Shown here: piece by piece, positions 9,013 to 18,326 of the stretch
How the letters are laid out: each line of letters opens with the position of its first letter
Position numbering within the stretch: the first letter of the stretch is position 1
DNA from: Blastococcus sp. DSM 46786
Lineage (GTDB): Bacteria > Actinomycetota > Actinomycetes > Mycobacteriales > Geodermatophilaceae
Assembly (NCBI RefSeq): GCF_900109665.1
Contig: NZ_FOAO01000017.1
Coordinates: 1-64,000 of the forward strand
Direction of reading: 5' to 3'
DNA: 64,000 bases
Program-made: the position numbers and the translations under genes
The notes under the pieces: generated by a model
Database searches by the model: none
Seen by the model: only the letters and a program-made list of their open reading frames with translations
Told to the model about the DNA's origin: nothing

Positions 9013-10005
9013 ATGGCGGCCAAGCGGGCGGAACGACTGGTCAACCTGGTCATCGCGCTGCTGAGCACCCGGCAGTACGTGACGGCGGCGCGCATCCGCG
9101 CCACCGTGCCGGGCTACGAGGCCGACGACGGCACCGACCGGGCCGACGAGGCGTTCAAGCGCATGTTCGAGCGCGACAAGGCCGAGCTGCGCGAGATGGG
9201 CGTCCCGCTGGAGACCGGTCGCACCAGTGTCTTCGACACCGAGGACGGCTACCGCATCGCCCGGGCCGACTACGAGCTGCCCGAGATCCACCTGACCGGC
9301 GAGGAGGCGGCCGCCGTGGGCCTGGCCCTGCGCCTGTGGGAGTCCGCGCAGCTGGCCGGCGCCGCGCAGAGCGCCCTGGTGAAGCTCCGCGCCGCCGGGG
9401 TCGACGTCGACTCCGCCCGCTCGCTGCCGATCAAGCCCCGGCTGGACCGCGGCGAGGCCGCCTTCGAGCCGTGCTACGCCGCGGCGCGCGACCGACGCCG
9501 GCTCCAGTTCGACTACCAGCGCCCCGACGAGGACACCGCCGTCCGCCGCGACGTCCAGCCCTGGGGCGTCGTCGCCTGGCGCGGGCGCTGGTACCTGGTC
9601 GGCCAGGACCTGGACCGCCGGGCGCCACGGGTGTTCCGGCTGTCCCGCGTCGTCGGCACGCCGAAGGCCGTCGGCCCGGCCGGGGCCTTCGAGCCGCCGG
9701 CCGACCTCGACCTGACCGCGGTCGTCGCCGGGCAGCAGGGGCAGGGGGAGGAGCACCTGGTGGTGGTGCGGGCCCGCCCCGGCACCGCCGTGGGGCTGCG
9801 CCGGCACGCCACCTCGCTCGGGCCGGCCGACGACGACAGCGGCCAGGTGGAGGACCGCCTGCAGCTGCGCACCACCGAGCCCTGGGCGCTGGCCGACCAG
9901 ATCGCCGCGCACGGCGCCGACGTCGTCGTGGAGGCACCCACCTCGATGCGGGACGCCGTGGTGGCCCGGCTGACCCGTCTCGCCGCGCTGGAGGTGCCCG
10001 CGTGA
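9013..10005 (+). CDS. pafB: WYL-domain transcriptional regulator PafB
   Basis: 330 residues: an N-terminal winged-helix segment (RAERLVNLVIALLSTRQYVTAARIR), a WYL domain in the middle (GVVAWRGRWYLVGQDLDR) and a C-terminal WCX domain. With PafC it forms the activator of the mycobacterial LexA-independent DNA damage response. The ATG at 9013 was chosen over upstream in-frame codons because TAGCCT (9000-9005) sits 7 nt before it and the MAAKRAERL start matches the family. The last 4 nt overlap pafC (GTGA). Confidence 0.93.
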   Translation: MAAKRAERLVNLVIALLSTRQYVTAARIRATVPGYEADDGTDRADEAFKRMFERDKAELREMGVPLETGRTSVFDTEDGYRIARADYELPEIHLTGEEAAAVGLALRLWESAQLAGAAQSALVKLRAAGVDVDSARSLPIKPRLDRGEAAFEPCYAAARDRRRLQFDYQRPDEDTAVRRDVQPWGVVAWRGRWYLVGQDLDRRAPRVFRLSRVVGTPKAVGPAGAFEPPADLDLTAVVAGQQGQGEEHLVVVRARPGTAVGLRRHATSLGPADDDSGQVEDRLQLRTTEPWALADQIAAHGADVVVEAPTSMRDAVVARLTRLAALEVPA

Positions 10006-10985
10006 CCGCGGGCGGCACCACCGACCGGATGACCCGGCTGCTGGCGCTGGTCCCGTACCTGACCGCCCGCCCCGAGGGCGTGCCGCTGGCCGAGGCCGCG
10101 CGCGACTTCGGCGTGCCGGAGCGGCAGCTCCAGCGCGACCTGGAGCTGCTGTGGATGTGCGGGTTGCCCGGCTACGGCCCGGGCGACCTGATCGACGTCG
10201 CCTTCGAGGGCGACCGGGTCCGGGTCACCTTCAGCGCCGGGATGGTGCGGCCGCTGCGGCTGACCACCGACGAGGCCGTCGCGCTCGTCGTGGCGCTGCG
10301 CACGCTGCTGGAGCTGCCGGGCCTGGCCGAGCGGGATGCGGTGAGCCGGGCGCTGGCCAAGGTCTCGGCGGCCACCGGGGACGCCGCGGCGCGGATGGCG
10401 CCGCTGGCCGTGAGCGTCGAGGCCCGGGAGGAGACCCTGGCGCTCGCCCGCCGCGCCCTGCAGGAGGGGCGGGCGGTGCACCTGCACTACTACGTGCCGG
10501 CCCGCGACGAGCGCACCGAGCGCACCGTCGACCCGATGCAGCTGCTCTACGTCGACGGCCGCTGGTACCTGGAGGCCTGGTGCCGCCGGGCCGAGGGAGT
10601 CCGGCTGTTCCGGCTGGACCGGGTGGACGAGGCCACGGTGCTGGACGAGCCGGCCGCCGCACCGCCCCAGGCGACGAGCCGGAGCATCGACGACGGCCTC
10701 TACCAGCCCGGACCCGACACCCCCGCGGTGCGGCTGCGGCTGGCCCGCGCCGCGCGGTGGGTCGCCGACTACTACCCGACCGAGGACGTCACCCCGGTCG
10801 ACGACCCGCCCGGGGGGCTGGCCGTCACGGTCCGCACCGCGGACCTCGCGTGGGCGCGGCGGCTGGTCGCCCTGCTGGGCGGCAACGCGGTGGTGGAGGA
10901 GCCGGCCGAGATCGGGGCGCAGGTCGCCGCCGAGGCCCGGGCCGCCCTGGCCCGCTACGGGGTCGTGCCCGGCGACGCGGGCTAG
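10002..10985 (+). CDS. pafC: WYL-domain transcriptional regulator PafC
   Basis: 327 residues with GTG start overlapping the pafB stop. The N-terminal HTH (MTRLLALVPYLTARPEGVPLAEAARDFGV) is followed by a WYL domain (LLYVDGRWYLEAWCRRAEGVRLFRLDR) and a WCX C-terminus. It is paralogous to and coupled with PafB; the two act together as the PafBC activator with RNA polymerase on damage-inducible promoters. Confidence 0.93.
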   Translation: MTAGGTTDRMTRLLALVPYLTARPEGVPLAEAARDFGVPERQLQRDLELLWMCGLPGYGPGDLIDVAFEGDRVRVTFSAGMVRPLRLTTDEAVALVVALRTLLELPGLAERDAVSRALAKVSAATGDAAARMAPLAVSVEAREETLALARRALQEGRAVHLHYYVPARDERTERTVDPMQLLYVDGRWYLEAWCRRAEGVRLFRLDRVDEATVLDEPAAAPPQATSRSIDDGLYQPGPDTPAVRLRLARAARWVADYYPTEDVTPVDDPPGGLAVTVRTADLAWARRLVALLGGNAVVEEPAEIGAQVAAEARAALARYGVVPGDAG

Positions 10986-10994
10986 GGTGCCGTC

Positions 10995-11201
10995 GTGCTG
11001 TTCTGGATCGTCCTCGGTGTCGTCGTCGTCCTGGCGTTCGCCGTCCTGGGGGTGCTCGTGCACGGGGTGCTCGGGGCCGCCGGCCGGCTGGCGCGGGAGC
11101 TGGCCGCGGCCGAGGCCGACGTGGCGCCGGTGCGTGACGGGCTGCAGGACTCCGCCGACCGGGCCGCGCGGCTGCGCGACGCCCGGGCGTCGGCGGGCTG
11201 A
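10995..11201 (+). CDS. Small single-span membrane protein
   Basis: 68 residues with GTG start; one N-terminal transmembrane helix (LFWIVLGVVVVLAFAVLGVLVHGVL) followed by a charged helical tail (RELAAAEADVAPVRDGL...RAARLRDARA). TAGGGT (10983-10988) lies 6 nt before the GTG, giving a leaderless transcript that starts right behind pafC. Small proteins of this kind are common between pafC and tatA in actinobacteria; function unknown. Confidence 0.75.
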   Translation: MLFWIVLGVVVVLAFAVLGVLVHGVLGAAGRLARELAAAEADVAPVRDGLQDSADRAARLRDARASAG

Positions 11202-11313
11202 ACCGCCGGCGAACAGGGCTCCGGGGCGGCCGATGTTCCGCGCGCAGCCCTCTGGGGATCGGCGGTCGGCGGCGTAGCATCGCCTCAGCAACCACACCTC
11301 TGGAGGACGCGCC

Positions 11314-11643
11314 ATGGCCGGACTCGGCCCGCTGGAGATCGGCCTGATCATCCTGGCCATCCTGCTGCTCTTCGGTTACAAGAAGCTGCCCGATGCCTCC
11401 CGGTCGCTCGGCCGCTCGCTGCGCATCTTCAAGGGCGAGATGAAGGGCATGAAGGACGACGACGTCCGCACCAAGGACGCCGCGCGCACCACGCCGGTGC
11501 GCGGGGAGATCGTCGCCCCCGCCTCGCCCGCCCCGGACGACCACGGCGCACAGCTGCAGGAGGAGGCGCGGCAGGCCGAGCTCCGGGCCGCGGAGCTGCG
11601 GGCGCAGGCCGACCAGGCCCGCGCCGCCGACCGCACCCGCTGA
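11314..11643 (+). CDS. tatA: Sec-independent translocase subunit TatA
   Basis: 109 residues. An N-terminal helix (GPLEIGLIILAILLLFG) is followed by the FGxKKLP hinge, an amphipathic helix (DASRSLGRSLRIFKGEMKGM) and a disordered charged C-terminal tail. TatA multimers form the transport path of the twin-arginine system with TatC. A GGAGGA ribosome binding site lies 9 nt before the ATG and TAGCAT (11275-11280) is a plausible -10. tatC follows after 25 nt. Confidence 0.95.
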   Translation: MAGLGPLEIGLIILAILLLFGYKKLPDASRSLGRSLRIFKGEMKGMKDDDVRTKDAARTTPVRGEIVAPASPAPDDHGAQLQEEARQAELRAAELRAQADQARAADRTR

Positions 11644-11668
11644 CCGCACCGCACCCGGGGGGACGGCG

Positions 11669-12583
11669 GTGAGCGAGGCGACCCGTGGCGCGCGACGGCG
11701 TCGGCGGCCACCCCGCGACGCGCAGGCCACGATGAGCCTGATTGCGCACCTGACCGAGCTGCGCAACCGCATCCTCAAGGCGGGGCTCGCCATCCTGGTG
11801 GCCACCGCCATCTCCTTCTGGTGGTACGGGCACGGCCTGGGCGAGTTCATCCGCGCCCCGTACTGCGGGCTGCCCGAGGAGCTCCGGTACGGCGGGGACG
11901 ACGCCGGTGGCTGCGGGTTGCTGATCACGAACGTGTTCGGCGGCGTCTTCATCCGCCTCAAGGTCGCCTTCCTGGCCGGGGTGGTCCTCTCGGCGCCGTT
12001 CTGGCTGTACCAGCTGTGGGCGTTCATCACCCCCGGCCTCAAGCGCAAGGAGAAGCGCTACGGCGTCGCCTTCGTCGCCGTCTCGTCGACGCTGTTCGCC
12101 CTCGGCGCCGTCCTGGCCTACGTGTCGCTGTCGGCGGGCCTGGAGCTGCTGCTGAGCCTCGCCGGCGACGGCGTCGTCGTGGCGCTCACCGCGCAGGACT
12201 ACATCGGCTTCGTGCTGTCGCTGCTGGTCGCGTTCGGCGTCAGCTTCGAGGTGCCGCTCATCGCCGTCGCGCTGAACCTGGCGGGGGTGCTCAGCTACGA
12301 AGTGCTGTCGAAGAGCCGCCGGTGGATCTTCTTCCTCACCATCGTCTTCGCCGCCTTCGTCACGCCCACGCAGGACCCGTTCACCATGCTGCTGATGGCC
12401 GGGCCGATGATCGTGCTGTTCGAGCTGGCCATCCAGCTCGCCCGCGTCGTCGACCGGCGCCGGGCCCGCCGCGCCGCCGCGGAGCACTTCCACGACCTGG
12501 ACGACGACGTCGCCTCGCCGCTGGACGCCCGCCCGTCGGACCTGGACGAACCGGCCGAGCGCGCGCCGTCGGCCCGCGGCTGA
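11669..12583 (+). CDS. tatC: Sec-independent translocase subunit TatC
   Basis: 304 residues, GTG start, with six predicted membrane spans. The conserved N-terminal MSLIAHLTELRNRI motif receives the twin-arginine signal, and the conserved glutamate-containing VSFEVPLIAVAL segment is present. TatC recognises folded Tat substrates and recruits TatA. The N-terminal ~22 residues are Arg-rich and the C-terminal tail is acidic. It forms an operon with tatA; the lipid-kinase gene begins 5 nt after its stop. Confidence 0.95.
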   Translation: MSEATRGARRRRRPPRDAQATMSLIAHLTELRNRILKAGLAILVATAISFWWYGHGLGEFIRAPYCGLPEELRYGGDDAGGCGLLITNVFGGVFIRLKVAFLAGVVLSAPFWLYQLWAFITPGLKRKEKRYGVAFVAVSSTLFALGAVLAYVSLSAGLELLLSLAGDGVVVALTAQDYIGFVLSLLVAFGVSFEVPLIAVALNLAGVLSYEVLSKSRRWIFFLTIVFAAFVTPTQDPFTMLLMAGPMIVLFELAIQLARVVDRRRARRAAAEHFHDLDDDVASPLDARPSDLDEPAERAPSARG

Positions 12584-12588
12584 CGGCG

Positions 12589-13491
12589 GTGGAGGCCGCG
12601 GTCCTGGTCAGCCCGGCCGCCGGGCGGGGCCGGGCCCGCACCGTGTCCCGGGCGGTCCTCGACACGCTCCGCGAGGAGGGGGTGGCCACCCGCGTGCTGG
12701 ACGCGACCACCCGGCCCGACGCCGAGCGCCAGGCTGCGGAGGCGATCGCGGACGGCGCCGGGGCAGTGGTGGTGGTCGGCGGTGACGGCGCCGCGCACGC
12801 CGGGCTGCAGGCGGTCGCGGGGACGGCGGTGCCGCTCGCCGTGATCCCGGCCGGCACCGGCAACGACCTCGCCCTGGCGCTGGACGTGCCGGCCGACCCC
12901 GTGGCCGCCGCCCGCGCCGCAGCCGGCGACCTGCTGGCCGGCCGCGTGCGGGCGCTCGACGCGGGCCGCACCGCCGGCCGCTGGTGGGCCACCGTGCTGT
13001 GCTGCGGGTTCGACTCCGCCGTCACCGACCGGGCCAACCGGTTGCGCTGGCCGCGCGGCCGCCGCCGGTACGACTTCGCCGTCCTGGCCGAGTTGGTCCG
13101 GCTGCGCCCCTACGAGGTGACGCTGTCGCTGGACGGCGTGGCCCGGACGCTGCCCGCCACCATGGTCGCCGTCGGCAACACCGCCTGGTACGGCGGCGGC
13201 CTGCGGATGTGCCCGGGCGCCGACTGCGCGGACGGTCTCTTCGACGTCACCGTGGTGGGGCCGGTGTCGCGGCGAGAGCTGGTGCGCACCCGGCCCCGGC
13301 TGGCCGACGGCACCCACGTGGAGCACCCCGCCGTGACCGTGCACCGGGCGTCCCGCGTGGAGCTGTCCTGCGCCGGGCTCAGCACCTATGCCGACGGCGA
13401 ACTCCTCGCGCCGCTACCCGTCGTAGTCGACTGCGTGCCCGCCGCCGTCCGGGTGGCCGGCGCGGGGCCTCGCGACGATCAGCTGACCTGA
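12589..13491 (+). CDS. Diacylglycerol kinase catalytic-domain protein (DagK/YegS type)
   Basis: 300 residues with GTG start placed 5 nt after tatC. The N-terminal domain has SPAAGRG and VVVGGDGAAHAGLQ (GGDG nucleotide site) and PAGTGNDLALAL, the hallmark of the diacylglycerol/sphingosine kinase catalytic fold. The C-terminal beta domain has VGNTAWYGGGLRMCPGADCADGLFDV. The usual GGDGT is GGDGA here. Likely phosphorylates diacylglycerol or another lipid; exact substrate unknown. Close spacing suggests cotranscription with tatAC. Confidence 0.88.
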   Translation: MEAAVLVSPAAGRGRARTVSRAVLDTLREEGVATRVLDATTRPDAERQAAEAIADGAGAVVVVGGDGAAHAGLQAVAGTAVPLAVIPAGTGNDLALALDVPADPVAAARAAAGDLLAGRVRALDAGRTAGRWWATVLCCGFDSAVTDRANRLRWPRGRRRYDFAVLAELVRLRPYEVTLSLDGVARTLPATMVAVGNTAWYGGGLRMCPGADCADGLFDVTVVGPVSRRELVRTRPRLADGTHVEHPAVTVHRASRVELSCAGLSTYADGELLAPLPVVVDCVPAAVRVAGAGPRDDQLT

Positions 13492-13502
13492 TCGTGCGGT
13501 GC

Positions 13503-13554
13503 CCTCCCCTCACCGCCGGACGTGAGGGAGGACGCGCGGCGGTGAGGGAGGACG
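13503..13554. repeat. 13-bp direct repeats plus an inverted copy before helY
   Basis: GTGAGGGAGGACG occurs at 13522-13534 and again at 13542-13554 (20-nt spacing). An inverted, slightly imperfect copy (CCTCCCCTCAC, 13504-13514) lies just upstream and can pair with the first. The group fills the gap between the lipid-kinase gene and the helY promoter; it could be a terminator hairpin plus regulator sites. Confidence 0.6.
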
Positions 13555-13600
13555 ACCGTGGCGGCGAGCCGTCGCCGGGGTGCGCGCCTAACGTGGAGGC

Positions 13601-16438
13601 ATGTCCAGCCCCGCTGAGCGGTACGCCGCTGCCCGGCGGCGGACCTCCCACCCGACGCTGGCCGACTTCGCCGCCGAGCTGGGCTTCTCGCTGGACCCGT
13701 TCCAGGTGGAGGCGTGCGAGGCGCTGGAGGACGGCTCCGGCGTCCTGGTCTGCGCGCCGACCGGCGCCGGCAAGACCGTGGTGGGTGAGTTCGCCGTGCA
13801 CAAGGCTCTCGCCGAGGGGCGCAAGGCCTTCTACACGACGCCGATCAAGGCGCTGTCGAACCAGAAGTACAACGACCTGGTCGAGCGCTACGGCGCCGAC
13901 CGGGTCGGCCTGCTGACCGGCGACAACGCCGTGAACGGCGACGCCCCGGTGGTCGTGATGACCACCGAGGTGCTGCGCAACATGCTCTACGCGGAGTCGC
14001 CGGCGATCCACGGCCTCGGCTACGTGGTGATGGACGAGGTCCACTACCTCGCCGACCGCTTCCGCGGGGCCGTGTGGGAAGAGGTGATCATCCACCTGCC
14101 CCAGTCGGTCACCCTGGTCTCGCTCTCGGCGACGGTGAGCAACGCCGAGGAGTTCGGCGACTGGCTGGTCACCGTGCGCGGTCACACGACGGTGGTCGTC
14201 AGCGAGGTCCGGCCCATCCCGCTGTGGCAGCACATGCTGGTCGGCAACCGGGTGTTCGACCTGTTCTCGCTGCGGCCCGCGGCGCACGCGGGGGAGCAGG
14301 GGGAGGGGCCCCGGCCGCTGTCCACGCGGGAGCGCGGGGCCTCCGTCGTCGACCCCGAGCTGGTCCGCTTCGTGCGGGAACACGAGCGCCGGCTCGACAC
14401 GTGGGGCGGCTCCGGCCGCCGGGAGGGCCACCACCGGCCCCGGTACCGGCCCCCGGCGCGGTCCGACGTCGTCGAGCGCCTCGACCGGGCGGGGCTGCTG
14501 CCGGCGATCACCTTCGTGTTCAGCCGCAACGGCTGCGACGCCGCGGTCCACCAGTGCCTGCTGAGCGGGCTGCGGCTCACCGACGAGGCCGAGCGCGCGG
14601 AGATCGCGGCGATCATCGACGAGCGCACCGGCTCGCTGCCCGAGGAGGACCTGCACGTCCTCGGCTTCTGGGAGTGGCGCGAGGGGCTGCTCGCCGGGCT
14701 GGCCGCCCACCACGCCGGCCTGGTCCCCGCCTTCAAGGAGACCGTCGAGGAGTGCTTCGTCCGCGGGCTGGTCAAGGCCGTGTTCGCCACCGAGACCCTC
14801 GCCCTGGGCATCAACATGCCGGCGCGCACCGTCGTCCTGGAGCGGCTGGTGAAGTGGAACGGCGAGGCGCACGTCGACGTCACGCCGGGGGAGTACACGC
14901 AGCTCACCGGCCGGGCCGGGCGGCGCGGCATCGACGTCGAGGGGCACGCCGTCGTCGTCTGGGCACCCGGCATGGACCCGAGCGTCGTCGCCGGGCTGGC
15001 CAGCACCCGCACCTACCCGCTGCGCTCGTCGTTCCGGCCGAGCTACAACATGGCGGTCAACCTGGTCGGCTCCTTCGGCCGCGCCCGGGCCCGCGAGCTC
15101 CTGGCCAGCTCGTTCGCGCAGTTCCAGGCCGATCGCTCGGTCGTCGGGCTGGCCCGGGCGGCCGCCCGCCACGAGCGGGACGCCGAGCAGTTCGCCGCGC
15201 AGATGCACTCCGACCGGGGCGACGTCGGCGCCTACGCGCAGCTGCGGCGGGAGATCTCCGAGCGGGAGAAGGAGCTCTCCCGGGACTCGCAGGCCAAGCG
15301 CCGGATGGAGGCCGCGGATGCGCTCGCCGCGCTGCGTCCCGGCGACGTGATCCGCGTGCCGACCGGCCGACGCCAGGGGCTGGCCGTCGTCCTCGACCCC
15401 GGCATCACCGACCTGGCCGAGCCGCGGCCGCTGGTGCTGACCGAGGACAAGTGGGCGGGCCGGCTGGGCTCGGTGGACTTCCCGATGCCGGTGCACGCGC
15501 TGGCGCGGGTGCGGGTGCCCAAGAACTTCAACCACCGCAGCCCGCACGCGCGCCGCGACCTCGCCTCGACCCTGCGCAACGCCCGGGTGGAGCACGACCT
15601 CGGTGCGCGCCGGGTGAAGAAGGGGCGCTCCGCGGCGGCGGACGACCCGGTGCTGGCCGATCTGCGGCAGGCGCTGCGCCACCACCCGGTCCACCAGCTG
15701 CCCGACCGCGAGGAGCGGGTGCGGGTGGCCGAGCGCTGGCTGCGCGCGGTGCACGAGGCGGAGTCGCTGCAGCGCACGATGGCCGAGCGCACCGGCTCGC
15801 TGACCCGCCAGTTCGACCGGACCTGCGACGTCCTCGAGGAGCTGGGCTACCTGGTGCCGGAGGCCGCGCCGCTGGTGCCGGCAGACACGGAGGTGGTGGG
15901 TGCCGTGGACGACGTGGCGGTGGTGACCGACGACGGACGGCGGCTCGCCCGCATCTGGTCGGAGGCCGACCTGCTCGTCGCCGAGTGCCTGCGCGCCGGC
16001 GTGTGGCGGGGCCTGGACCCGGCCGAGCTCGCGGCCGCGGTCTCCACGCTGGTCTTCGAGGCGCGGCGCGACACCCCGGGGCTGCCCGCGGTGCCGGCGG
16101 GCAAGGTGGGTGCCGCCATCGGCGCCATGCGCGGCATCCGCTCCCGGCTGCAGGACGTCGAGCTCGACCACGGCGTGCCCGCGGGCCGCGACCTGGACCT
16201 GGGGTTCGCCTGGGCCGCCTACCGCTGGGCCGACGGGCAGAGCCTGGACCGGGTGCTGGCCGGGGCCGAGCAGGCCGGCACGGAACTCTCCGGCGGCGAC
16301 TTCGTCCGTTGGGCGCGGCAGCTGCTGGACCTCCTCGACCAGCTCGGCAAGGTCGCCGACGACCCGGTGGCGCGCACGGCGCGGGCCGCGGTGGACCGCG
16401 TGCGGCGCGGGGTCGTCGCCGTCGCCGTCGGGGGCTGA
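13601..16438 (+). CDS. helY: DEAD/DEAH-box helicase HelY (Ski2/Mtr4-like)
   Basis: 945 residues. The helicase core shows Walker A APTGAGKT, TTPIKALSNQKY, the Walker B variant VVMDEVHYLAD, SATVSNAEEF and the domain 2 motif QLTGRAGRRGID. Length and order match mycobacterial HelY, a Ski2-like RNA/DNA helicase next to tatC in many actinobacteria. After the core comes an Arg-rich insertion and a C-terminal helical DSHCT-like domain. TAACGT (13589-13594) lies 6 nt before the ATG (leaderless). The direct repeats just upstream may regulate it. Confidence 0.93.
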   Translation: MSSPAERYAAARRRTSHPTLADFAAELGFSLDPFQVEACEALEDGSGVLVCAPTGAGKTVVGEFAVHKALAEGRKAFYTTPIKALSNQKYNDLVERYGADRVGLLTGDNAVNGDAPVVVMTTEVLRNMLYAESPAIHGLGYVVMDEVHYLADRFRGAVWEEVIIHLPQSVTLVSLSATVSNAEEFGDWLVTVRGHTTVVVSEVRPIPLWQHMLVGNRVFDLFSLRPAAHAGEQGEGPRPLSTRERGASVVDPELVRFVREHERRLDTWGGSGRREGHHRPRYRPPARSDVVERLDRAGLLPAITFVFSRNGCDAAVHQCLLSGLRLTDEAERAEIAAIIDERTGSLPEEDLHVLGFWEWREGLLAGLAAHHAGLVPAFKETVEECFVRGLVKAVFATETLALGINMPARTVVLERLVKWNGEAHVDVTPGEYTQLTGRAGRRGIDVEGHAVVVWAPGMDPSVVAGLASTRTYPLRSSFRPSYNMAVNLVGSFGRARARELLASSFAQFQADRSVVGLARAAARHERDAEQFAAQMHSDRGDVGAYAQLRREISEREKELSRDSQAKRRMEAADALAALRPGDVIRVPTGRRQGLAVVLDPGITDLAEPRPLVLTEDKWAGRLGSVDFPMPVHALARVRVPKNFNHRSPHARRDLASTLRNARVEHDLGARRVKKGRSAAADDPVLADLRQALRHHPVHQLPDREERVRVAERWLRAVHEAESLQRTMAERTGSLTRQFDRTCDVLEELGYLVPEAAPLVPADTEVVGAVDDVAVVTDDGRRLARIWSEADLLVAECLRAGVWRGLDPAELAAAVSTLVFEARRDTPGLPAVPAGKVGAAIGAMRGIRSRLQDVELDHGVPAGRDLDLGFAWAAYRWADGQSLDRVLAGAEQAGTELSGGDFVRWARQLLDLLDQLGKVADDPVARTARAAVDRVRRGVVAVAVGG

Positions 16439-16537
16439 CCGGCGGGTCGACGCCGGTCGCGCCGCCGGCCGGTGCGCCGGCGGGTGCGGCACAATCCGAT
16501 CGGCCCGACGGGCCACCCCACCGAACCGGGAGCGACG

Positions 16538-17254
16538 ATGACCCACCCGCCGCACGGCGACCGGCCGCAGGAGGGCCCCGGGTCCTCCGCTCAGCCCCCG
16601 TACGGGCGGCCGGGGTGGCCGCCGCCCTCCGCTCAGCCCCCGTACGGGCAGCCGCCGCAGCCGGGCCGGCAGACGCCCCACGGCGGCCCCGCGCCGCAGG
16701 AGACGCGTCCCGTGCCCTATCCCGCGCCCGCGCCGCACGGCGTGCCGGGCCACGGCGCCCCCGGTACCGGGGCCCACGGCCACGGCCCACCCGGTCACGG
16801 GACGCACGGCTACGGCCCGCCCGCGTACGGCCCGCCCGCGTACGGGCCGGCCGGTTACGGTCCCCAGGGGTACGGACCCCAGCAGTACGGCTCGCAGGGG
16901 TACGGCCCCCCGGCGTTCAGCCCGCCCGCCCGGCAGCCGTCGGGGGGAGCGCAGCGCACCGGGCTGGTGCTGCTGCTCGCCGCCGTCGTCCTCGCGGCGG
17001 TCGCCGGCGTGGCGGTCCTCGCGACGACGACCGGGCCGACCGTCCTCTCCCGCTCGGCCGTCGAGCGCGACGTGGCCGAGCAGTTCGAGCAGCGCGAGGG
17101 CGTCGCCGTCGACCTGGACTGCGACCAGGAGATGCACGTCGAGCCGGGCGCCACCTACGAGTGCAGCGGCGTCACTGCCGACGACGAGCTGGTCACCCTG
17201 CGGATCGAGATCACCGACGCCGACGACGCCCGCTACACCTGGAGCGAGCCCTGA
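16538..17254 (+). CDS. DUF4333 membrane protein with YGPP-repeat N-terminus
   Basis: 238 residues. The first ~135 are a Pro/Gly/Tyr/Gln-rich cytoplasmic region with repeated YGPPA/YGPQ units; two identical stretches encode SAQPPYG. One transmembrane helix follows (GLVLLLAAVVLAAVAGVAVL), then an extracytoplasmic DUF4333 domain (VERDVAEQFEQREGVAVDLDCDQEMHVEPGATYECSGV) with two Cys that could form a disulfide. DUF4333 domains are common in actinobacterial envelope proteins; role unknown. The ATG at 16538 has a GGGAGCGACG ribosome binding site; upstream in-frame starts give an unlikely Arg-rich extension. Confidence 0.82.
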   Translation: MTHPPHGDRPQEGPGSSAQPPYGRPGWPPPSAQPPYGQPPQPGRQTPHGGPAPQETRPVPYPAPAPHGVPGHGAPGTGAHGHGPPGHGTHGYGPPAYGPPAYGPAGYGPQGYGPQQYGSQGYGPPAFSPPARQPSGGAQRTGLVLLLAAVVLAAVAGVAVLATTTGPTVLSRSAVERDVAEQFEQREGVAVDLDCDQEMHVEPGATYECSGVTADDELVTLRIEITDADDARYTWSEP

Positions 17255-17272
17255 CCGGTCACTGACCCCCGC

Positions 17273-18199
17273 TCAGCCCAGCGCGTCGGCCGGCCAGCCC
17301 AGGGCCGCACCGAGCCGTCCGAGCGAGGACTGCAGCCCGTGCCGCTCGGCGAGCGCGGCCAGCGCCCCGGGGTCGGCGGGGGAGCGGGGCAGCGTCCCCT
17401 CCACGGCCGGCAGGTCGACGTCCCGCGCCACGGCGACCACCACCGGGGCGGCGTCGAGGTAGTCCGCGGCCGCGTGCAGCTTCTTCAGCACGGCCGCGGT
17501 CAGCGGCGGCGCGGGGACGACGGTGCGTGCCACGGCGGCCCGGATGCCGGCCAGGTCGCCGAACCCGCCGATCAGCGCCGCCGCGGTCTTGGCGCCCACG
17601 CCCGCCACGCCCGGCAGCCCGTCGCTCGGGTCGCCGCGCAGCACCGCGAAGTCCGCGTAGGCCCGGCCGGGGATGCCGTACTTCGCGGCGACGGCGGCCT
17701 CGTCCACGTACTCGAGGTCGGAGATCCCGCGCGCGGTGTAGAGCACGCGCACCCCGCGGGCGTCGTCCACGAGCTGGAAGAGGTCGCGGTCGCCGGTGAC
17801 GACGTCGACCGGGCCGCGGGCGCGGGTGGCGAGCGTGCCAATCACGTCGTCGGCCTCGTAGCCGGGCGCGCCCACACGGGCGATCCCCGCCGCGGCCAGC
17901 ACCTCGACCAGCACCGGCACCTGCGGGACCAGCTCGTCGGGGGTCTCCTCGCCGCCGTCGGGCGCCAGGCGGTGCGCCTTGTAGGAGGGCAGCGCCGCCA
18001 CGCGGAACGCCGGTCGCCAGTCGTCGTCCCAGCAGGCGACCAGCCGGTCGGGGCCGTGGGCGGTCACCAGCCGCGCCGTCATGTCCAGGAAACCGCGGAC
18101 GGCGTTGATCGGCCGGCCGTCCGGCGTGGTGACGCTCGTGGGCACGCCGTAGAAGGCCCGGAAGTACAGCGACGCGGCGTCCAGCAGCATCGTGGTCAC
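17273..18199 (-). CDS. 5'-3' exonuclease (FEN/Pol I exo-like)
   Basis: 308 residues with GTG start at 18199 (ATG at 18190 is an alternative); the longer in-frame extension is Arg-rich and unlike the family. The FEN-type nuclease fold shows LLDAASLYFRAFYG, CWDDDWRP, YEADDVIGTLA and VVTGDRDLFQLV, with the metal-binding Asp residues, then the helix-hairpin-helix LPGVAGVGAKTAAAL. It corresponds to the free-standing 5'-3' exonuclease of actinobacteria that acts on flapped or nicked DNA in replication and repair. It is convergent with the DUF4333 gene (18 nt gap). Confidence 0.92.
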   Translation of the reverse strand: MTTMLLDAASLYFRAFYGVPTSVTTPDGRPINAVRGFLDMTARLVTAHGPDRLVACWDDDWRPAFRVAALPSYKAHRLAPDGGEETPDELVPQVPVLVEVLAAAGIARVGAPGYEADDVIGTLATRARGPVDVVTGDRDLFQLVDDARGVRVLYTARGISDLEYVDEAAVAAKYGIPGRAYADFAVLRGDPSDGLPGVAGVGAKTAAALIGGFGDLAGIRAAVARTVVPAPPLTAAVLKKLHAAADYLDAAPVVVAVARDVDLPAVEGTLPRSPADPGALAALAERHGLQSSLGRLGAALGWPADALG

Positions 18200-18326
18200 G
18201 CCCGCGCACCCTCGGCGCCGGGTGCCGTCGTCCGCTCGTCCCTCGTGCGCTCGCCCACGTCCGCGGACGGTAGCGGTACGGCAACGATTCGGGAGCACCC
18301 CCGTCCCGCCTGGCTACTCTGCGGCG

